Assembly: GCA_021464415.1 (NCBI GenBank)
Contig: JAKCWG010000963.1
Coordinates: 62,001 to 126,000 of the forward strand
Source of the DNA: Lonicera japonica
Lineage: Eukaryota; Streptophyta; Magnoliopsida; Dipsacales; Caprifoliaceae
Direction: 5' to 3'
DNA: 64,000 nt
Shown here: positions 35,159-46,833 of the stretch, one piece after another
Layout: the number at the start of each line of letters is the position of its first letter
Position numbering within the stretch: the first letter of the stretch is position 1
The notes under the pieces: model-generated
What the model saw: only the letters and a program-made list of their open reading frames with translations
What the model was told of the DNA's origin: nothing
The model's database searches: none
Position numbers and translations under genes: made by a program

Positions 35159-35243
35159 GACCAGCTTCCCAGGGGGTCACCCATCCCTGGATTTCTCTGG
35201 TCCAAGCACGCTTAACTTCGGAGTTCTCATGGGATCCGAAGCC
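35159..35243 (-). other. 5S rRNA-like segment, Cassandra 2 right LTR
   Basis: Identical by eye to the copy at 34706-34790. Carrying it in both LTRs means polymerase III could start transcription in the 5' LTR, as proposed for Cassandra. Confidence 0.88.
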
Positions 35244-35436
35244 AGTGAGCTACCCAAAAGGCCTCGTACTTAATTAGCGACCATATCTTACTTATATGAG
35301 TCTCAAAGGATCCCCCAACTTCCGGTGTGGGATGCCCCCTTTGAGCTACCATTCCTCCACACAAGGGAGTACTCATCGCTCGAGCTACCATTCCTCCACA
35401 CAAGGGAGTACTCATCACTCCGGGCGTCACAAATCT

Positions 35437-37094
35437 CCACCCAATGATTATAATTCTCTCCCCATTTTTGTCATAAGAAAGACAAAGCATGAGCATATAA
35501 AACAGTAAAGTATAGAATAAACGAACAAGAATCAAATAATTTAGATAATTTGAATTAATGCAAATAGCATAAACTATCCAAGTAACGAGATTTTAGCTGG
35601 CAAAGATATCCACTAATCTCAAAACCTACAAGCCGAACCTCTAGAAAACCTTCATCATCAATCCTCATCTATCATCGATTTAGCTTGGACTTTTGAGAGA
35701 AAAATAGTGCACAAAAAAATAAATTAAATTAAACTTTTACCATAAATACTTGACATGTATTGCTATGTAACAGGTATCATATCTAGAATATATCAGTTAA
35801 GCATCAAAAGATGAGATTTCCATTAACATGATACATATACTCTGTATAAAAAAATTTATAAAAAATCCAGCATATATACACCACATAACACAAAATATAA
35901 ATTTAGATCCCATTATGCTATGAATATGGATCATACAAAATGCTATCGAATAATATTAGTTTTGAAACACTCGTGTAGCCATATAAAAGGGAATCTAAAA
36001 AGCATCTAAGCCATTATTTTTTAACTAATCCTTTTCTCCCTAAATAGCAGCATATTTTTCTTAAATATATGCAATTTTGCATTCAAACTAATAATGTTTT
36101 TGTGCAAGCATCTTATGATTTGATGGGGGCTTTTTCCCCTAGTACAGGCTAGCTATTTCTGTTTGGAACTTTCGATTATCGTTCCACTATGGTAGCCCTT
36201 TTCTATTCCATCTACATTTTTTTCTCACATGCTTATCTTTTATTTTTTCCTTCAAAATTACATGACCAAAATCTTATTGCCTTAATCACAATGATTTTCT
36301 AGACTCTTTACCTAAATTAACAGTATATAAGAGTTTATGAGGTTTCAAATTAAAAGTAAGGGCCTAATCTCATGTGTTTATTCAATATGCATTAAAGTAG
36401 ATAATGTAGTGTAGTGTGTGGATATACACAAAAAACTCTTATATGTTTGAAATAACATTCTATCGGTTACTGAATTGCAAACACATCGTGTACATCTATC
36501 TCAAAATTAAACTTATAATAAAAAAACCTAGAGATATCCAAAAGTATAAAATAGTTACGATCACATTGCATGCAAGTAATCGATTTTTCAAACAAATAGG
36601 TAATATCAAAATTTAAAATCAAAAATCAAAATCCACTTTGTTTTAGTATCTACGCAAGGAGCTAAAATTGATCGAAGTTACAAACGCACCTAGCATAGCC
36701 ATCCATCTAGTAAATTCCATGTTAGGCGGACCCCTAATCACTTAAGTAGGTGCAATGATCCCTTTCGAGACGTAAATCTTCCTAATCCGTGGAGTCCTAT
36801 CCTTTTTGTGTCATTCAGTTTGTCTAAAACTAAAATCACCATAAATACCGAATGACTTAAGCTCATTAACGATTCTCTTAGATGTATCTACCAAAACCTT
36901 AACCCTATTTTGCATATTGATCTTCTTTGTTTACATTGGTTTACAGTTTAGCCTATAGGATATGTCTATTAGCATAAGGCACATGCTTTGATACATAAGA
37001 ATTGTATTTAGACTTCTACTTAGCTAGACTGAATTGTCTTTCACATGCTTTGTCTTATCTATCATGGCTTGACATAAAAAATAATTCAAATGAC
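35437..37094. other. Unassigned AT-rich sequence in the intron
   Basis: No coding sequence or boundary is identified. The part after about 36640 may be degenerate copia pol on the minus strand, continuing the gag remnant at 37095-37420, but no catalytic motif survives. Confidence 0.35.
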
Positions 37095-37420
37095 CCATAT
37101 GACCACAAAAGTCAAACCAATTGTTTTCCTTTTTGCAGATTTTTCTTCAAATTTGGCTTACGAGGAGCTTTTGCTTGAAAACTTTTAGACTTTGTAGCAT
37201 TTGGGTCAATGAAACTTTAATTATGACTAGTGAAAGCTACAAATTATAATTGGCTTGGTTTGAATTTTAGCATAAAATATTGAAAATTCAAGTTTTTCTT
37301 TGTTCATTCCACTTTTTAGATTTAAAAGCAAAGTTTCAAGTATCTTTGATATATCCTCTAACCTAACTTTAACATGTAAAACATTATCCTATTGTTAAGT
37401 TAGGTAAAAAATTTGCTTTT
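37095..37420 (-). pseudogene. gag: Degenerate copia (SIRE-like) gag remnant
   Basis: A minus-strand reading recovers a CX2...GHXXXXXXC zinc-knuckle remnant (FCGHMGHLNYFLC), preceded by a lysine-rich stretch and a helical segment (LEDISKILETL...NLKSGMNKEKLEF) reminiscent of the SIRE/Maximus gag C-terminus. Several stops and frameshifts break it. It lies just inside LTR-like copy B in the right orientation for that LTR. The lineage call is tentative. Confidence 0.45.
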
Positions 37421-37749
37421 CAAAGTCTTTAAATTTCTATTCATAATATAAATCTAACTTCTTTAAAGAATCAACTAAGCTCATTAAATTGTACTTTTCT
37501 TTTTCCAAGCTGCTTAGTATTATTGAAAAATTCAATATTCTCGACTTTTGATTCTTCAAACCTTGTCCAGTCCAATTTCAAATAATTAATCTCATTTTTT
37601 TTTTAAAAAAATATATTTTCTTTTGGCAAAAGTTTCGAGTTTACAATGAATTTTTTTGACATTCTCATAAAAAACCACGGTCGATAATGAGCCCTAAATA
37701 AAAAATAGATCAACAACAACAACTAGAAAAAATCAACCTAGATGCGAAC

Positions 37750-38992
37750 CCTAGGTTGATTTTAAGGTTAATGAAAAAAATTTAAGATTTGATAAGCTGA
37801 AGTAAAACCCTGTGTTTAATCAATTTTACTATTGAAATCTTCTATTTTGTACTATTTAGCAATTTATAGAAAACAAGCAATCACACAAAATCAATCTATA
37901 ACACGATAAAGTAATGAGGTATCCCTACGTTCGTTGGGCTAATCCTGGGAACTAACCAACAATGCTTAACTATGAACCAAACATAATTACCGACTCAATG
38001 ACTTACTACAATTGCTTTCTCAGGATGTACGCAATTGTCTCGTCAATTCCTTAATCGAAGAATCCAAATGCAGCTGGCCTGGCTAACGCTTACTCGTTTT
38101 AATGGCTTGCATGTTGCCTCCTTAGACGATCTTGTTCACAATCCTTCATCCATGTCTCCGATCTCCTTTATTGCAAGTTAGCCACTTCGCTAGACCCGAA
38201 TTAAACCATAACTGATGCCTTCCTATAGGATCTCTCGAATAGTCGAAACCCTAGTTCCTATAAACAAAGAACAATAGCACTTCCATGGCATGAAAACCCT
38301 ATGTGGTAATATTTTTTCTCTCAAAAATGATTCTAGTGTTTTGATCTTTCTAGCCTTGAAAAGCTCTCTAAAATCATGTGCCTTTGACCCTCAATGAAAG
38401 GTATTATTTATAGAAGAAGCCTTAGCCAAATCCTTTTTTAGAAAGGCTAAAAACTAAAAAAAGTAGAAATATTGCAAAATTACACAAAAACATCCTGCCA
38501 CTATTAACCCAAGCCGCGGAACGGTATAAGGGATTTGCATACCAATTCGGCCTATGCTAAGGTGCAGACCACTCTAGGAAATCATACCGGTCCAGCCCTT
38601 TTAGGTTTTTGTCAGTTTTTCGCATTTTTTGCTCCATTTGAACTTTGATTTGACCTAAATTCTCGTGGAACTTCTTAGAACATATAAAAAAGAGTTTTCT
38701 CATTAATATATGTAATGGAATTTATCGGGCCTTGGAAAAAATGCGGTAAAACACTAAAATTCAAATTTTACTTAAAAAGCTTTTATTTTCTATTTTAAAG
38801 CTCAACTACCACCTAAAATTTGAATCAGCCCATCTTTTTTACTAACCTAAGATCCTGGAACTCTATATGATATATCTAGTAAGTTTAGTGAGATTCCATT
38901 GATGTTGTATCATCAAATCTTCATTCGAAGTACAAACGATTACAACGAAAAAAGTGCTTTTATTATCCGAATAAAGTCAACTAAAAATAAAA
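37750..38992 (-). repeat. LTR-like repeat, copy B
   Basis: Partner of 23929-25195, with the same TATA box at the equivalent place (near 38399-38415). It is followed on the plus side by the 80-bp tandem array and preceded by a copia gag remnant on the same strand. This is consistent with the 5' LTR of a leftward element, probably of SIRE type. Confidence 0.6.
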
Positions 38993-39000
38993 TTAATAGG

Positions 39001-39312
39001 TCATAGCCACCTGGATCCCTCGATCACTCATACTCACAAGGTTCAATATGTAGGCTTGCTTTGGCAATGTGGTATCAGATCATAACCACCTGGATCACTC
39101 AATCACTCACACTTTCTAAGGTCACTAGGTAGGCTTGCTTTAATAAACTTGGTCTTGGGTCATTGCAACCAAGATCACTCAATCAGTCACACTTCCTAGG
39201 GTCCCTAAACATGCTCAATTTGGCAGTGTTGTCTCCGTTCATAGCCCCTCGCATCACTCAATCACTCACACTTCCTAGTGTCATTAGGTAGGCTTGCTTC
39301 AACAATGAGAAA
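39001..39312 (+). repeat. Tandem array of an 80-bp unit (4 copies)
   Basis: Units start at 39001, 39080, 39160 and 39239 with TCATAGCCACCTGGATC-like sequence and contain CACTCAATCACTCACAC and TAGGTAGGCTTGCTT. Two related degenerate units lie at about 23745-23900, just outside LTR-like copy A. Confidence 0.8.
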
Positions 39313-40047
39313 AGTGGGATTTTACGATTTTGTCTCTCCCAAGCTTCATATAGGCATGGTTCTTAGCCTATACATGTGTGAAGATGTCTCTCAGCTCACA
39401 TAGGTTATGCCTAGAAAATGATTGATTGTGCCTTCCTCAGTAGTGATTATTTAGGCCAATTTTATATTTTGCTACACATAGTCAAACAATATGCAGAAAT
39501 AAATAAATGAGATTCAATGATTTCTCAATAGAACCAACGAGCCCCATGATGTCTTTACAATGGTGAAAGATACATGATGTTCAGAAAGTTTGTAGTATAT
39601 CCCACTTATAGGTTCCTTTCGTATTTCCTATAACCCATGACAAATAATAGCTCGACTTTCCTCAAATAGTCAACAGGGGAAACTGTTTTCATTAACCAAA
39701 ATAGACAGGACCCAAGAGTCAGTGCAGGTTGCCTACGTACATCCTCTGATTTTCAAATTGACTTTTTAGGGAAAACATATTTAGGAGGAGCGGGTAGCTT
39801 AGTTATACATCAAAAAGGAAAGCATTATGAATAACTCCTACTTGTTTGTTTTGTCATTTTTCCTATATATGTTTTGGTTATGAATAATAAGTTTACTATT
39901 GCATTCTGCAGTTGCACAAACATATAAATTGAATGTAGTACAATGAATAGGATGGGATTAGCCATGTGAAATGGAAAATACAAAAATATACCTCAATAAT
40001 CTTTTACGCATCTAATTAAAATTCTTGTTTCCATCAATTTTGAATAG

Positions 40048-40271
40048 TGATGCCCCTTAATATTGCTGCCGGAGAATTTTGCGAAGATGGTGGTGGCCTA
40101 AATGGTTGGTATGATGATACATGTAGGAATCAATGGAACAAGGTGTCTAATCATTGCATCAGAACTTGCAAGAGAAGGCATAAACATATTTACAGAGCAG
40201 ACTGTGATCCCGAGGGGGGTGATACAAATTATGGCCAAGAACCTACTTGCTGGTGCGTTTACAAATGTTGA
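40048..40271 (+). CDS. Defensin-like gene, exon 2 (cysteine-rich domain)
   Basis: The exon follows an acceptor (TTTTGAATAG) and, joined in phase 1 to exon 1, gives a protein of about 94 residues ending in TGA at 40269. Eight cysteines fall at full-length positions 32, 46, 57, 61, 73, 88, 90 and 94, that is C-X13-C-X10-C-X3-C-X11-C-X14-C-X1-C-X3-C. The CXXXC and CXC spacing and a terminal Cys are the signature of the plant defensin-like fold (cysteine-stabilised alpha-beta). Members are secreted peptides acting in defence or in pollen-pistil signalling; which role applies here cannot be told. The domain is intact, unlike everything around it. The family assignment is firmer than the pairing with exon 1. 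Confidence 0.7.
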
Positions 40272-42131
40272 TTGACTGGAATAGTATAAACTTTATGCAT
40301 CGTATGAGTTTTTGTTTATTACGTTTATAGGAATATGCTATATTGAACATATTCTCACAAAGTGACAAACTAGTTATATGCAACTTTGAACTAAAAGTTA
40401 ATGATATAATTGTTGAAAATTTTATAAAACTTCCATATTTTTAATATATAGGAAAGGTAAATTATAAAGATTTCTTTTTTTTAACTTTAGGTAAAAAAAA
40501 ATTAATTCCTAATTAGAGTTTAGGTATGAAATTTTCGTTTAGTAGACTTTGGGTACTAAATTTAATGGTCTGTCAGCTTTTGTTTGTGGTTGGGGTTTGA
40601 GTTTGATTATTTGGACGAGTTTCTAATTTTTCCCTTGTTTAGTCCAATTTTAAAATAAGTATATCCTTATCCAAGTTATACCAACTCAAAACTTTCCAAA
40701 CACCTTATATTCTCCCAAACATACTCGCACCCCATTCTTAACACACACTACACCTAAACCCTTGGCACCACCTCCTCCACCCATAATAAAACTACCGCGG
40801 CCTTCGCCGGCACCACTTCTCCCCCCCGGTCTCTCTCTCTCCCCAAACAATCTTCATGATTATAATTTTTTCAATTGGATTGATTATATTTTGTGGGTAT
40901 GAGTTTGGATGAAGCTTTTCTTAAAATCTTGAAAGCTCAAACATGAATGGTGGTTACATGTCAAAGGTTATTGCGGGGGTAGTGGCTTTTCCTTTGAAGG
41001 AAAGAGGTGGACAAATAAAGTATAGCGACATGGGTGTGGTGGCTAGTGTGTAAACTGCAGAGGTATGGTGGGGTGATGATGGGGGTAGGAAACTAGACAG
41101 AGGCTCTTTGGAAAATAACTTTTTGTCCAAAGTAATCCACGTTTTCAACTTAATAGCCAAAATACTGGGGAGAGGCTTAGACCATAATAGCAGGGATTTA
41201 TTCTTTTCTTATTATTGAATGGTTTGATGCTTTGTGTGATTGTGTGTTTGGTAGTATATGTTTAATTATTAGGTTTCCTTATAATTTTGGACAACATTGA
41301 TACATGACCACAGCTAGATCACGTTTTGTTTAATATTTGTCAATTAATAATTGGGTATACAAATATAAGTATTGTGCAATTGCAAAATTTAAGGTTTTTT
41401 TTTTAAAAAAAAGTGGTAAAATAATTTTATTGCACATAGGTCTTATGTTTCATACCCTTGTATTCTAGTTGACTAGAATTGAACATATTATTTTATATAA
41501 CCCTCAGATAATAATATTTTAAATACTAAGTGGGTGAGGAATTTTTTCACATAAATATCCCACAGTCTTCATCATTGATTTGTAGATGATATAGTTTATT
41601 CTTTGTGTGAGTTATAGTGCTCACCTCCATATCGGAGAGAATAGATTGTGAAATCATTATACAAATTTCTTTAAAAGATAATTTAAATGATGTGATTTAT
41701 TTTTCGTGTGGGTTTTTGTACCCACCTCCATATCGGAAAGAATAAATTATAGAATCATTCGATTAAATTAAATGATGGTATACACTTAGATATAAATAAT
41801 AGCATGCTCTCCAACTAAGTCTCTACTATTATTTATAGGACTGAATGAAGTCAGCTATTTGAATTTTATTTGATAATAAATAATTGTGTAGATAGTATAT
41901 GTTACTTGACAATAAAGGATTGTCTAGATAATAAAATTTAATAGGTTTGGACCTGTCTAAAAATAATGAATAATAGATGACCTCACTAACGAGGCATATT
42001 TTTCAAGGTTTAGACTGCTGGCGAATACTTTTTAAAATGGTAGAGGGTACCATAGTTAAATATAGTGTTCAAAGTTGTCATTGCCCATTATAATTTGTAT
42101 TGTTATTATTATATGATTCTCAGGATTTAAA
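40272..42131. other. Between DEFL exon 2 and the copia element
   Basis: 40272-41560 is AT-rich with a CT/GA-rich patch at 40780-40850 and no supported gene. At 41585-41760 a segment of about 102 bp is tandemly doubled (each copy contains CACCTCCATATCGGA). 41500-42120 may be the end of the copia 5' LTR and leader, but I could not align it with the 3' LTR, whose distal part is missing. Confidence 0.4.
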
Positions 42132-44534
42132 ATGGCAAACTCTTTCAACCCACTTTCTATTATACTCAACCAAAACAAATTGACTGGACCTAATTATATT
42201 GACTGGAAAAGGAACTTGAATATTGTGCTTACTGCTGAAGAGTACAAGTTTGTGCTCACTGAGGTTTGTCTAGAAGAACCTGGTGAGGGGGCAACCGAAG
42301 AGGAAACCCAGGCTTACCGAAAGTGGAAAAAGGCTGATGAGTGGCGCGGTGTTACATTTTGGCTTCTATGTCAAATGTGCTGCAACACCAGCATGAGTCT
42401 TTAGCCACCGCCTATGACATAATGCTGAACCTCAAAGATATGTTTGGGGATCAGGATCGTGCCGCAAGGAAGGTTGCGAGGAAGGACCTCATGAACACAA
42501 CAATGGCTGAAGGAACCCGAGTTAGGGATCATGTTCTAAAGATGATTGGTCTTCTGAATGAACTAGAGATCCTTAGAGCTGAAATCGATGGGGAAACTCA
42601 GGTCGATATCATTCTCCAGTCGTTGTCGGATTCATTTAAGGGATTTTGACTGAATTACAACATGAATAAGTTTAAATATTCGTTGTCGGAACTTCTTAAA
42701 GAACTCCAAGCAGCTGAGGGACTCCTTGGTAAGTCAGCTAGTGCTCTGATGGCTGAGAAAGCTTCTACTTCTAAGCCTAAAAGCAAGAAAAAGAAGAAGA
42801 AGAATAACGCACAAGCTGCAGTCCCACAAGGAGCAGCACGTGCAGCAGTCACTGGACCTCAAGGAGGAGTGAAAAAGCCTGTAGGCAAGTGTTTTCACTG
42901 TAAGCAGAAAGGGCACTGGAAGAAGGATTGTCCTCGTTTCCTAAACCGCCAGAACAAAAAAGGTAAATTTCATTTATTAGTTGTTGAAACTTTTTTAGCG
43001 GTCCGATCTACCAGTACCTGGTGTGTAGATTCAGGAGCCACTAATCATGTCTGCAATACTTTGCAGGGGTTCCAGGAAACCAGACAACTTTAGGAATGGA
43101 GAAATTTATCTACACATGGGTAATTCTACAAAGGTGGCAGCAGTTGCAGTAGGAGATGTTTATCTTTAGTTTAGTCAAGATAGGAATTTAGTTATTAAGG
43201 ATTGTCTATATGTACCTTCCATTAGAAGGAATTTAATTTATGTTTCTAGATTGGTTGAGGACAAATATTTTGTTCATTTTAATGATAAATCAGTTATTAT
43301 TAGAAAAAATAAACAGTTTATTTGTTCTGGTACATTGGTGAATGATCTTTATATAATAAATCCTGACTTGTCTACATTGCAACTATACGAATTGAATAGC
43401 ACTAATAATTTACCAATTAAGAGAAAGGAACCTTCAAAAATGAATCAAACATATCTTTGGCACTTACGCCTTGGTCATATTAATCTAAAAAGAATTCAAA
43501 GACTGGTCGAAAATGGGCCATTAGGTTCATTGGAAGTGGAGGCACTTCCAGTCTGTGAATCCTGTTTAGAAGGTAAAATGACTAAAAGACCATTCTCGGC
43601 AAAAGGCTATAGGGCTAAAGAACAGTTAGAACTGGTTCATTCTGATTTGTGTGGTCCCATAACTATCCAGGCTAGAGGTGGCTTTGAGTACTTCATCACA
43701 TTCACTGATGATTACTCAAGGTATGGATACATTTACTTAATGCGACGAAAGTCTGAAGCCTTTGAGAAATTCAAAGTATTCAAGGCAGAAACGGAGAAGC
43801 GTCTAGGAAAATGTATCAAAACACTACGATCAGATCGTGGTGGTGAATACCTCTTAGGAGAGTTTAGGGAATACTTGTCAGAGAATGGGATTACATCCCA
43901 GTTGTCCGCACTGGGTATGCCACAGCAGAATGGTGTAGCAGAAAGAAGGAATAGGACTCTTATGGAAATGGTAAGATCTATGATGAGTTATTCAGACCTA
44001 CCTGATTCCTTTTGGGGATATGCTTTAGAAACAACAGCATATATTCTTAACTTGGCGCCATCAAAGTCAATACCTACTACACCCATATAATTGTGGACCG
44101 GGCGTAACCCTAGTTTACGGCATATTCGGATAAGGGGTAGTCCAGCACACGTGCTGAAAGGTAATGCGGATAAATTGGAGTCAAGAACAGAAGTGTGTTT
44201 CTTTGTTGGATATCCTAAAGGAACCAAGGGTGGCCTATTTTATAATCCTCGAGAACGAAAGGTTATTGTTAGCACCAATGCCAAATTCTTAGAAGAGGAT
44301 TACATCATAGACCACAGGCCCAGAAGTAGAGTTGTTCTAGAGGAAATAAGAGGAGAAAAAGTAGGGCACAATTTGTATGTACCTTCAGTAAAAGAGGAAG
44401 TACCACAAGAGATATATATTATCCCATTACCTCGTCGTAGTGGGAGAATTGTTAATGCTCGTGCACATCCTGAACGAACCACTAACACGCAGGTTCCTAA
44501 ACTAACGCAGATTCCCGAACCAGCACAGCGTGTG
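42132..44534 (+). pseudogene. Copia gag-protease-integrase, copy 1
   Basis: Starts ATGGCAAACTC with a copia-type gag (NYIDWKRNL). A 1-bp deletion near 42340 shifts the frame relative to copy 2. Next come a zinc knuckle CFHCKQKGHWKKDC, the protease motif WCVDSGATNHVC, the integrase HHCC (HLRLGHIN...CESCLEGK) and the DDE core (HSDLCGPI, FTDDYSRYGY, LRSDRGGEY, QQNGVAERRNRTL). Stops after QSLSDSFKGF (42647) and after SIPTTPI (44088) are shared with copy 2; those near 43093 and 43168 are private. The frame is cut at 44534 by the Tat insertion. Confidence 0.87.
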
Positions 44535-45826
44535 TGTGAACACCCCAATCCACGACCCTCGTGTGAACTTAACAATCATTCTGCATTAAGTCTTGAGTCA
44601 TCATGCATACAAGAGACCATTAGGAAAAGCCCTGATTTTCGAGCGCGTTAGGAATTTACCACAACCATGTTGCCACTTCGCTTACTAGGACAGGGATCGA
44701 CCTAGTTTTTTGAGTTTTTTGGTAGCCAGCCGCACGTCCCCAACCGCACGGTTGGCTCCTAGCCGCAGCCCCCAACCGCACGCTCCAACTGGACGCTCTA
44801 ACCTGTTCGCTCCCAACCGTACGGTTGGAAAATACACTAGCCGTACGGTTGGCTCCTAGCCGCACGCCCCAACCGCACACCCCAGCCGCACGCCCTGCGG
44901 CTACCCCCAACTGCACGCCCTAGCTGCACCCCCTGCGGCTACCCCCTGCGGTTGGCCTCTTTTGGAGCGTTTTTGGCGGATTTTTCCCTATAAATAGGAC
45001 CCTTGGGCTCTCATTTCAGGGGCATCAACATTCAAGATTATTTTTAGTAAGTAGGAACTCTGCCAAAGTCTTTATAGAGTCATTTTTAGAGAAATTCTGA
45101 GAGAGAGTTTTAGAGAGAGAGAGTCTTAGAGAGAGAAAGTTCTAGAGAGAGATCAAGGCAAGGAAGGAGCAATCAAGGCAAGGTTCTTATTTCTTCTTCA
45201 AGCGCATCAGGTACGTCTTTCTACAACTATCCTTAATTTCAATACTGCATTTAGTTTCAGTTTTAATACAGAAATTAGATAACTTGCAAAGAAGTTCATT
45301 GCTTTCAAATAAATCCTTTCTAAGTTTTACAAGAAATCTAAAATCCGTTTTGACACGTTTTCAAAACAAAACAAAAATACAAAAAATAGTTTCCAAAGAA
45401 AGGAACTATGAGACTTTGATTTCATTATACGAATGAATACGTAGGTGCTCGCAAAGCTCGAGTCTGATTTTAAAATACTGTTTTAAACTGAATTTATCCG
45501 AAAAGGACTATTCTGAAAACCATTCGAACTACTTGCATGATATCTAAAATAGGAATTAGATACATGATCCATTAAGAGACCGAAAGGGCAAATTGGGTGC
45601 CTAACACCTTCCCAATTCGTAACGTAGTTCCCGAACCCTAGCAAATTATATTTTAATCTCTGGTTTCAAATGTATGAAAGATAGTTCATTTTCGAATTAT
45701 CCTTCGTACGATATTTTGTTTGTTTTCTCATAAAACAAACTGGCGACTCTATAAAACACGTTTTCAAAGAAAACCGAGAACGAGGACCTACTCTTCTCTC
45801 TCGGGTCGCGGGTTCGGATTCTCACA
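44535..45826 (+). repeat. Tat 5' LTR
   Basis: 1292 bp. U3 contains a cluster of CCAACCGTACGGTTGG-like palindromes (44729-44960). Then follow the TATA box CTATAAATAGG (44988-44998), a GA-rich leader (GAGAGAGAG repeats near 45100) and a U5 ending TCGGGTCGCGGGTTCGGATT. Confidence 0.88.
44740..44852. repeat. Palindromes in the Tat LTR U3
   Basis: CCAACCGCACGGTTGG (one mismatch) at 44740, perfect CCAACCGTACGGTTGG at 44813-44828 and a TAGCCGTACGGTTGG copy at 44838. The solo LTR has matching copies at 55473, 55546 and 55571, plus an extra one at 55454, 19 bp from its neighbour. Confidence 0.85.
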
Positions 45827-46833
45827 GTGGCGACTCTGCTGGGGACTGACGAGAACTAAGCTCTATTATAATGGATCATATATTTAATTCTTGTTATTTT
45901 ATTTAGGTATTGTAAGCCTTAGTTCTAGGATAACATAAAAGCGATCTAAGTGGATACCCTGATACCTTTATTTGCTAATTATGTGAGGAAAATCTTTTTC
46001 ATAATTAAAATTGTGTAAATTACAGTAACAAACCCTAAAGCATTGATCAATAATGAACCGCCAGATTGTTCTTTCGCTCGCACTCACGTCCTATCATGCA
46101 TTTTCGCGAGTGTGAATTTACCCTATTAACCTCGGGACCAGAGTCATGACTAGGCCATGGACTTGCGGGTCTGCACTAGCCAAAAGCGCCTGGGACCACT
46201 CTCCTTGGCCAAGTACTTACCGAGGTATATAGAGTGACGAGAATACTCACGTACCCGGGACGTATATCAAAAGGTCCTTACACGTACCTGCGCTCTTAAG
46301 GTATATCGTAAGACCTGCCAAATAAGAGGGAGCCTTAAACCTTACCCTCTTCAACCACGCTTGCATATAGGGGAGTTAGCCTAGAACACAAGATTTTCTA
46401 CATGATTTTAATGACCGACAGTCGTGAGAATCTAGTGAGCGAAAGCCCTGATTCCATGAACAAAGTAACTCATGAGGAGAGAACTTCCCATGTTTTTAAA
46501 TGGTTTTTTTTCAGAAAACTCTTTCCAAAATGGTTTTCCAAAATTATAGACTGTCAGGGAACCCATGGAATTTTATTCTTACCCTACCGCTATACGAGGC
46601 TCTCAAGTTGTCGCCATTGGTCTGCTTTTGATCTCACCTAAAGGAAAACTTTTTGTGTATTTAGCGTCGTCTCGATCGATGTACTTCTTGGAATCTAGCA
46701 AGTATTAAGACTTTATATTTTCTTTTGTTTCTGGGAAATATTTTATACTCATCGGGGATTTGTCCTTTTCTCCTTCGGAAGACTTATATTCGATCTGGCT
46801 TCCATTTGGGCCGGAAGAGATAGCACCGGTAGA

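Larger units (their letters stand above)
34596..35431 (-). mobile_element. Cassandra TRIM 2, complete and young
   Basis: Two 383-bp LTRs (34596-34978 and 35049-35431; TGTAACGACC...GGGCGTCACA) differ at about three positions by eye. Perfect target duplications AATCT lie at 34591-34595 and 35432-35436. The 70-bp internal part has the tRNA-Met primer site TGGTATCAGAGC (minus strand, 35035-35046) and the polypurine tract CCTTGGGGGGAAGGA. It codes for nothing and depends on another element's proteins. Confidence 0.95.
14719..40047 (+). other. Putative 25.3-kb intron of the defensin-like gene
   Basis: This is the interval between the donor at 14718 and the acceptor ending at 40047. It contains two Cassandra elements, a nested non-autonomous LTR element, a solo LTR and an Athila element, about 15.8 kb of clearly delimited insertions, plus a diverged LTR-like pair. 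Introns in this gene class are usually only hundreds of bases long. The alternative is that the two exons belong to different, broken genes. Confidence 0.45.

Noticed and set aside
34706..35243. 5S rRNA genes
   Set aside because: All 5S-like segments lie inside Cassandra LTRs with the correct ends, primer site and polypurine tract, so they are the element's internal promoter and not gene copies.
39900..39911. Alternative acceptor TTCTGCAG for the defensin-like exon 2
   Set aside because: It has a good pyrimidine tract, but joined in phase 1 the frame stops (TGA) before reaching the cysteine-rich part. The acceptor at 40047 gives a clean frame.
44656..44916. Gly/Arg/Trp-rich minus-strand frame
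   Set aside because: It is a translation of the GC-rich palindrome cluster, with no independent evidence of coding.
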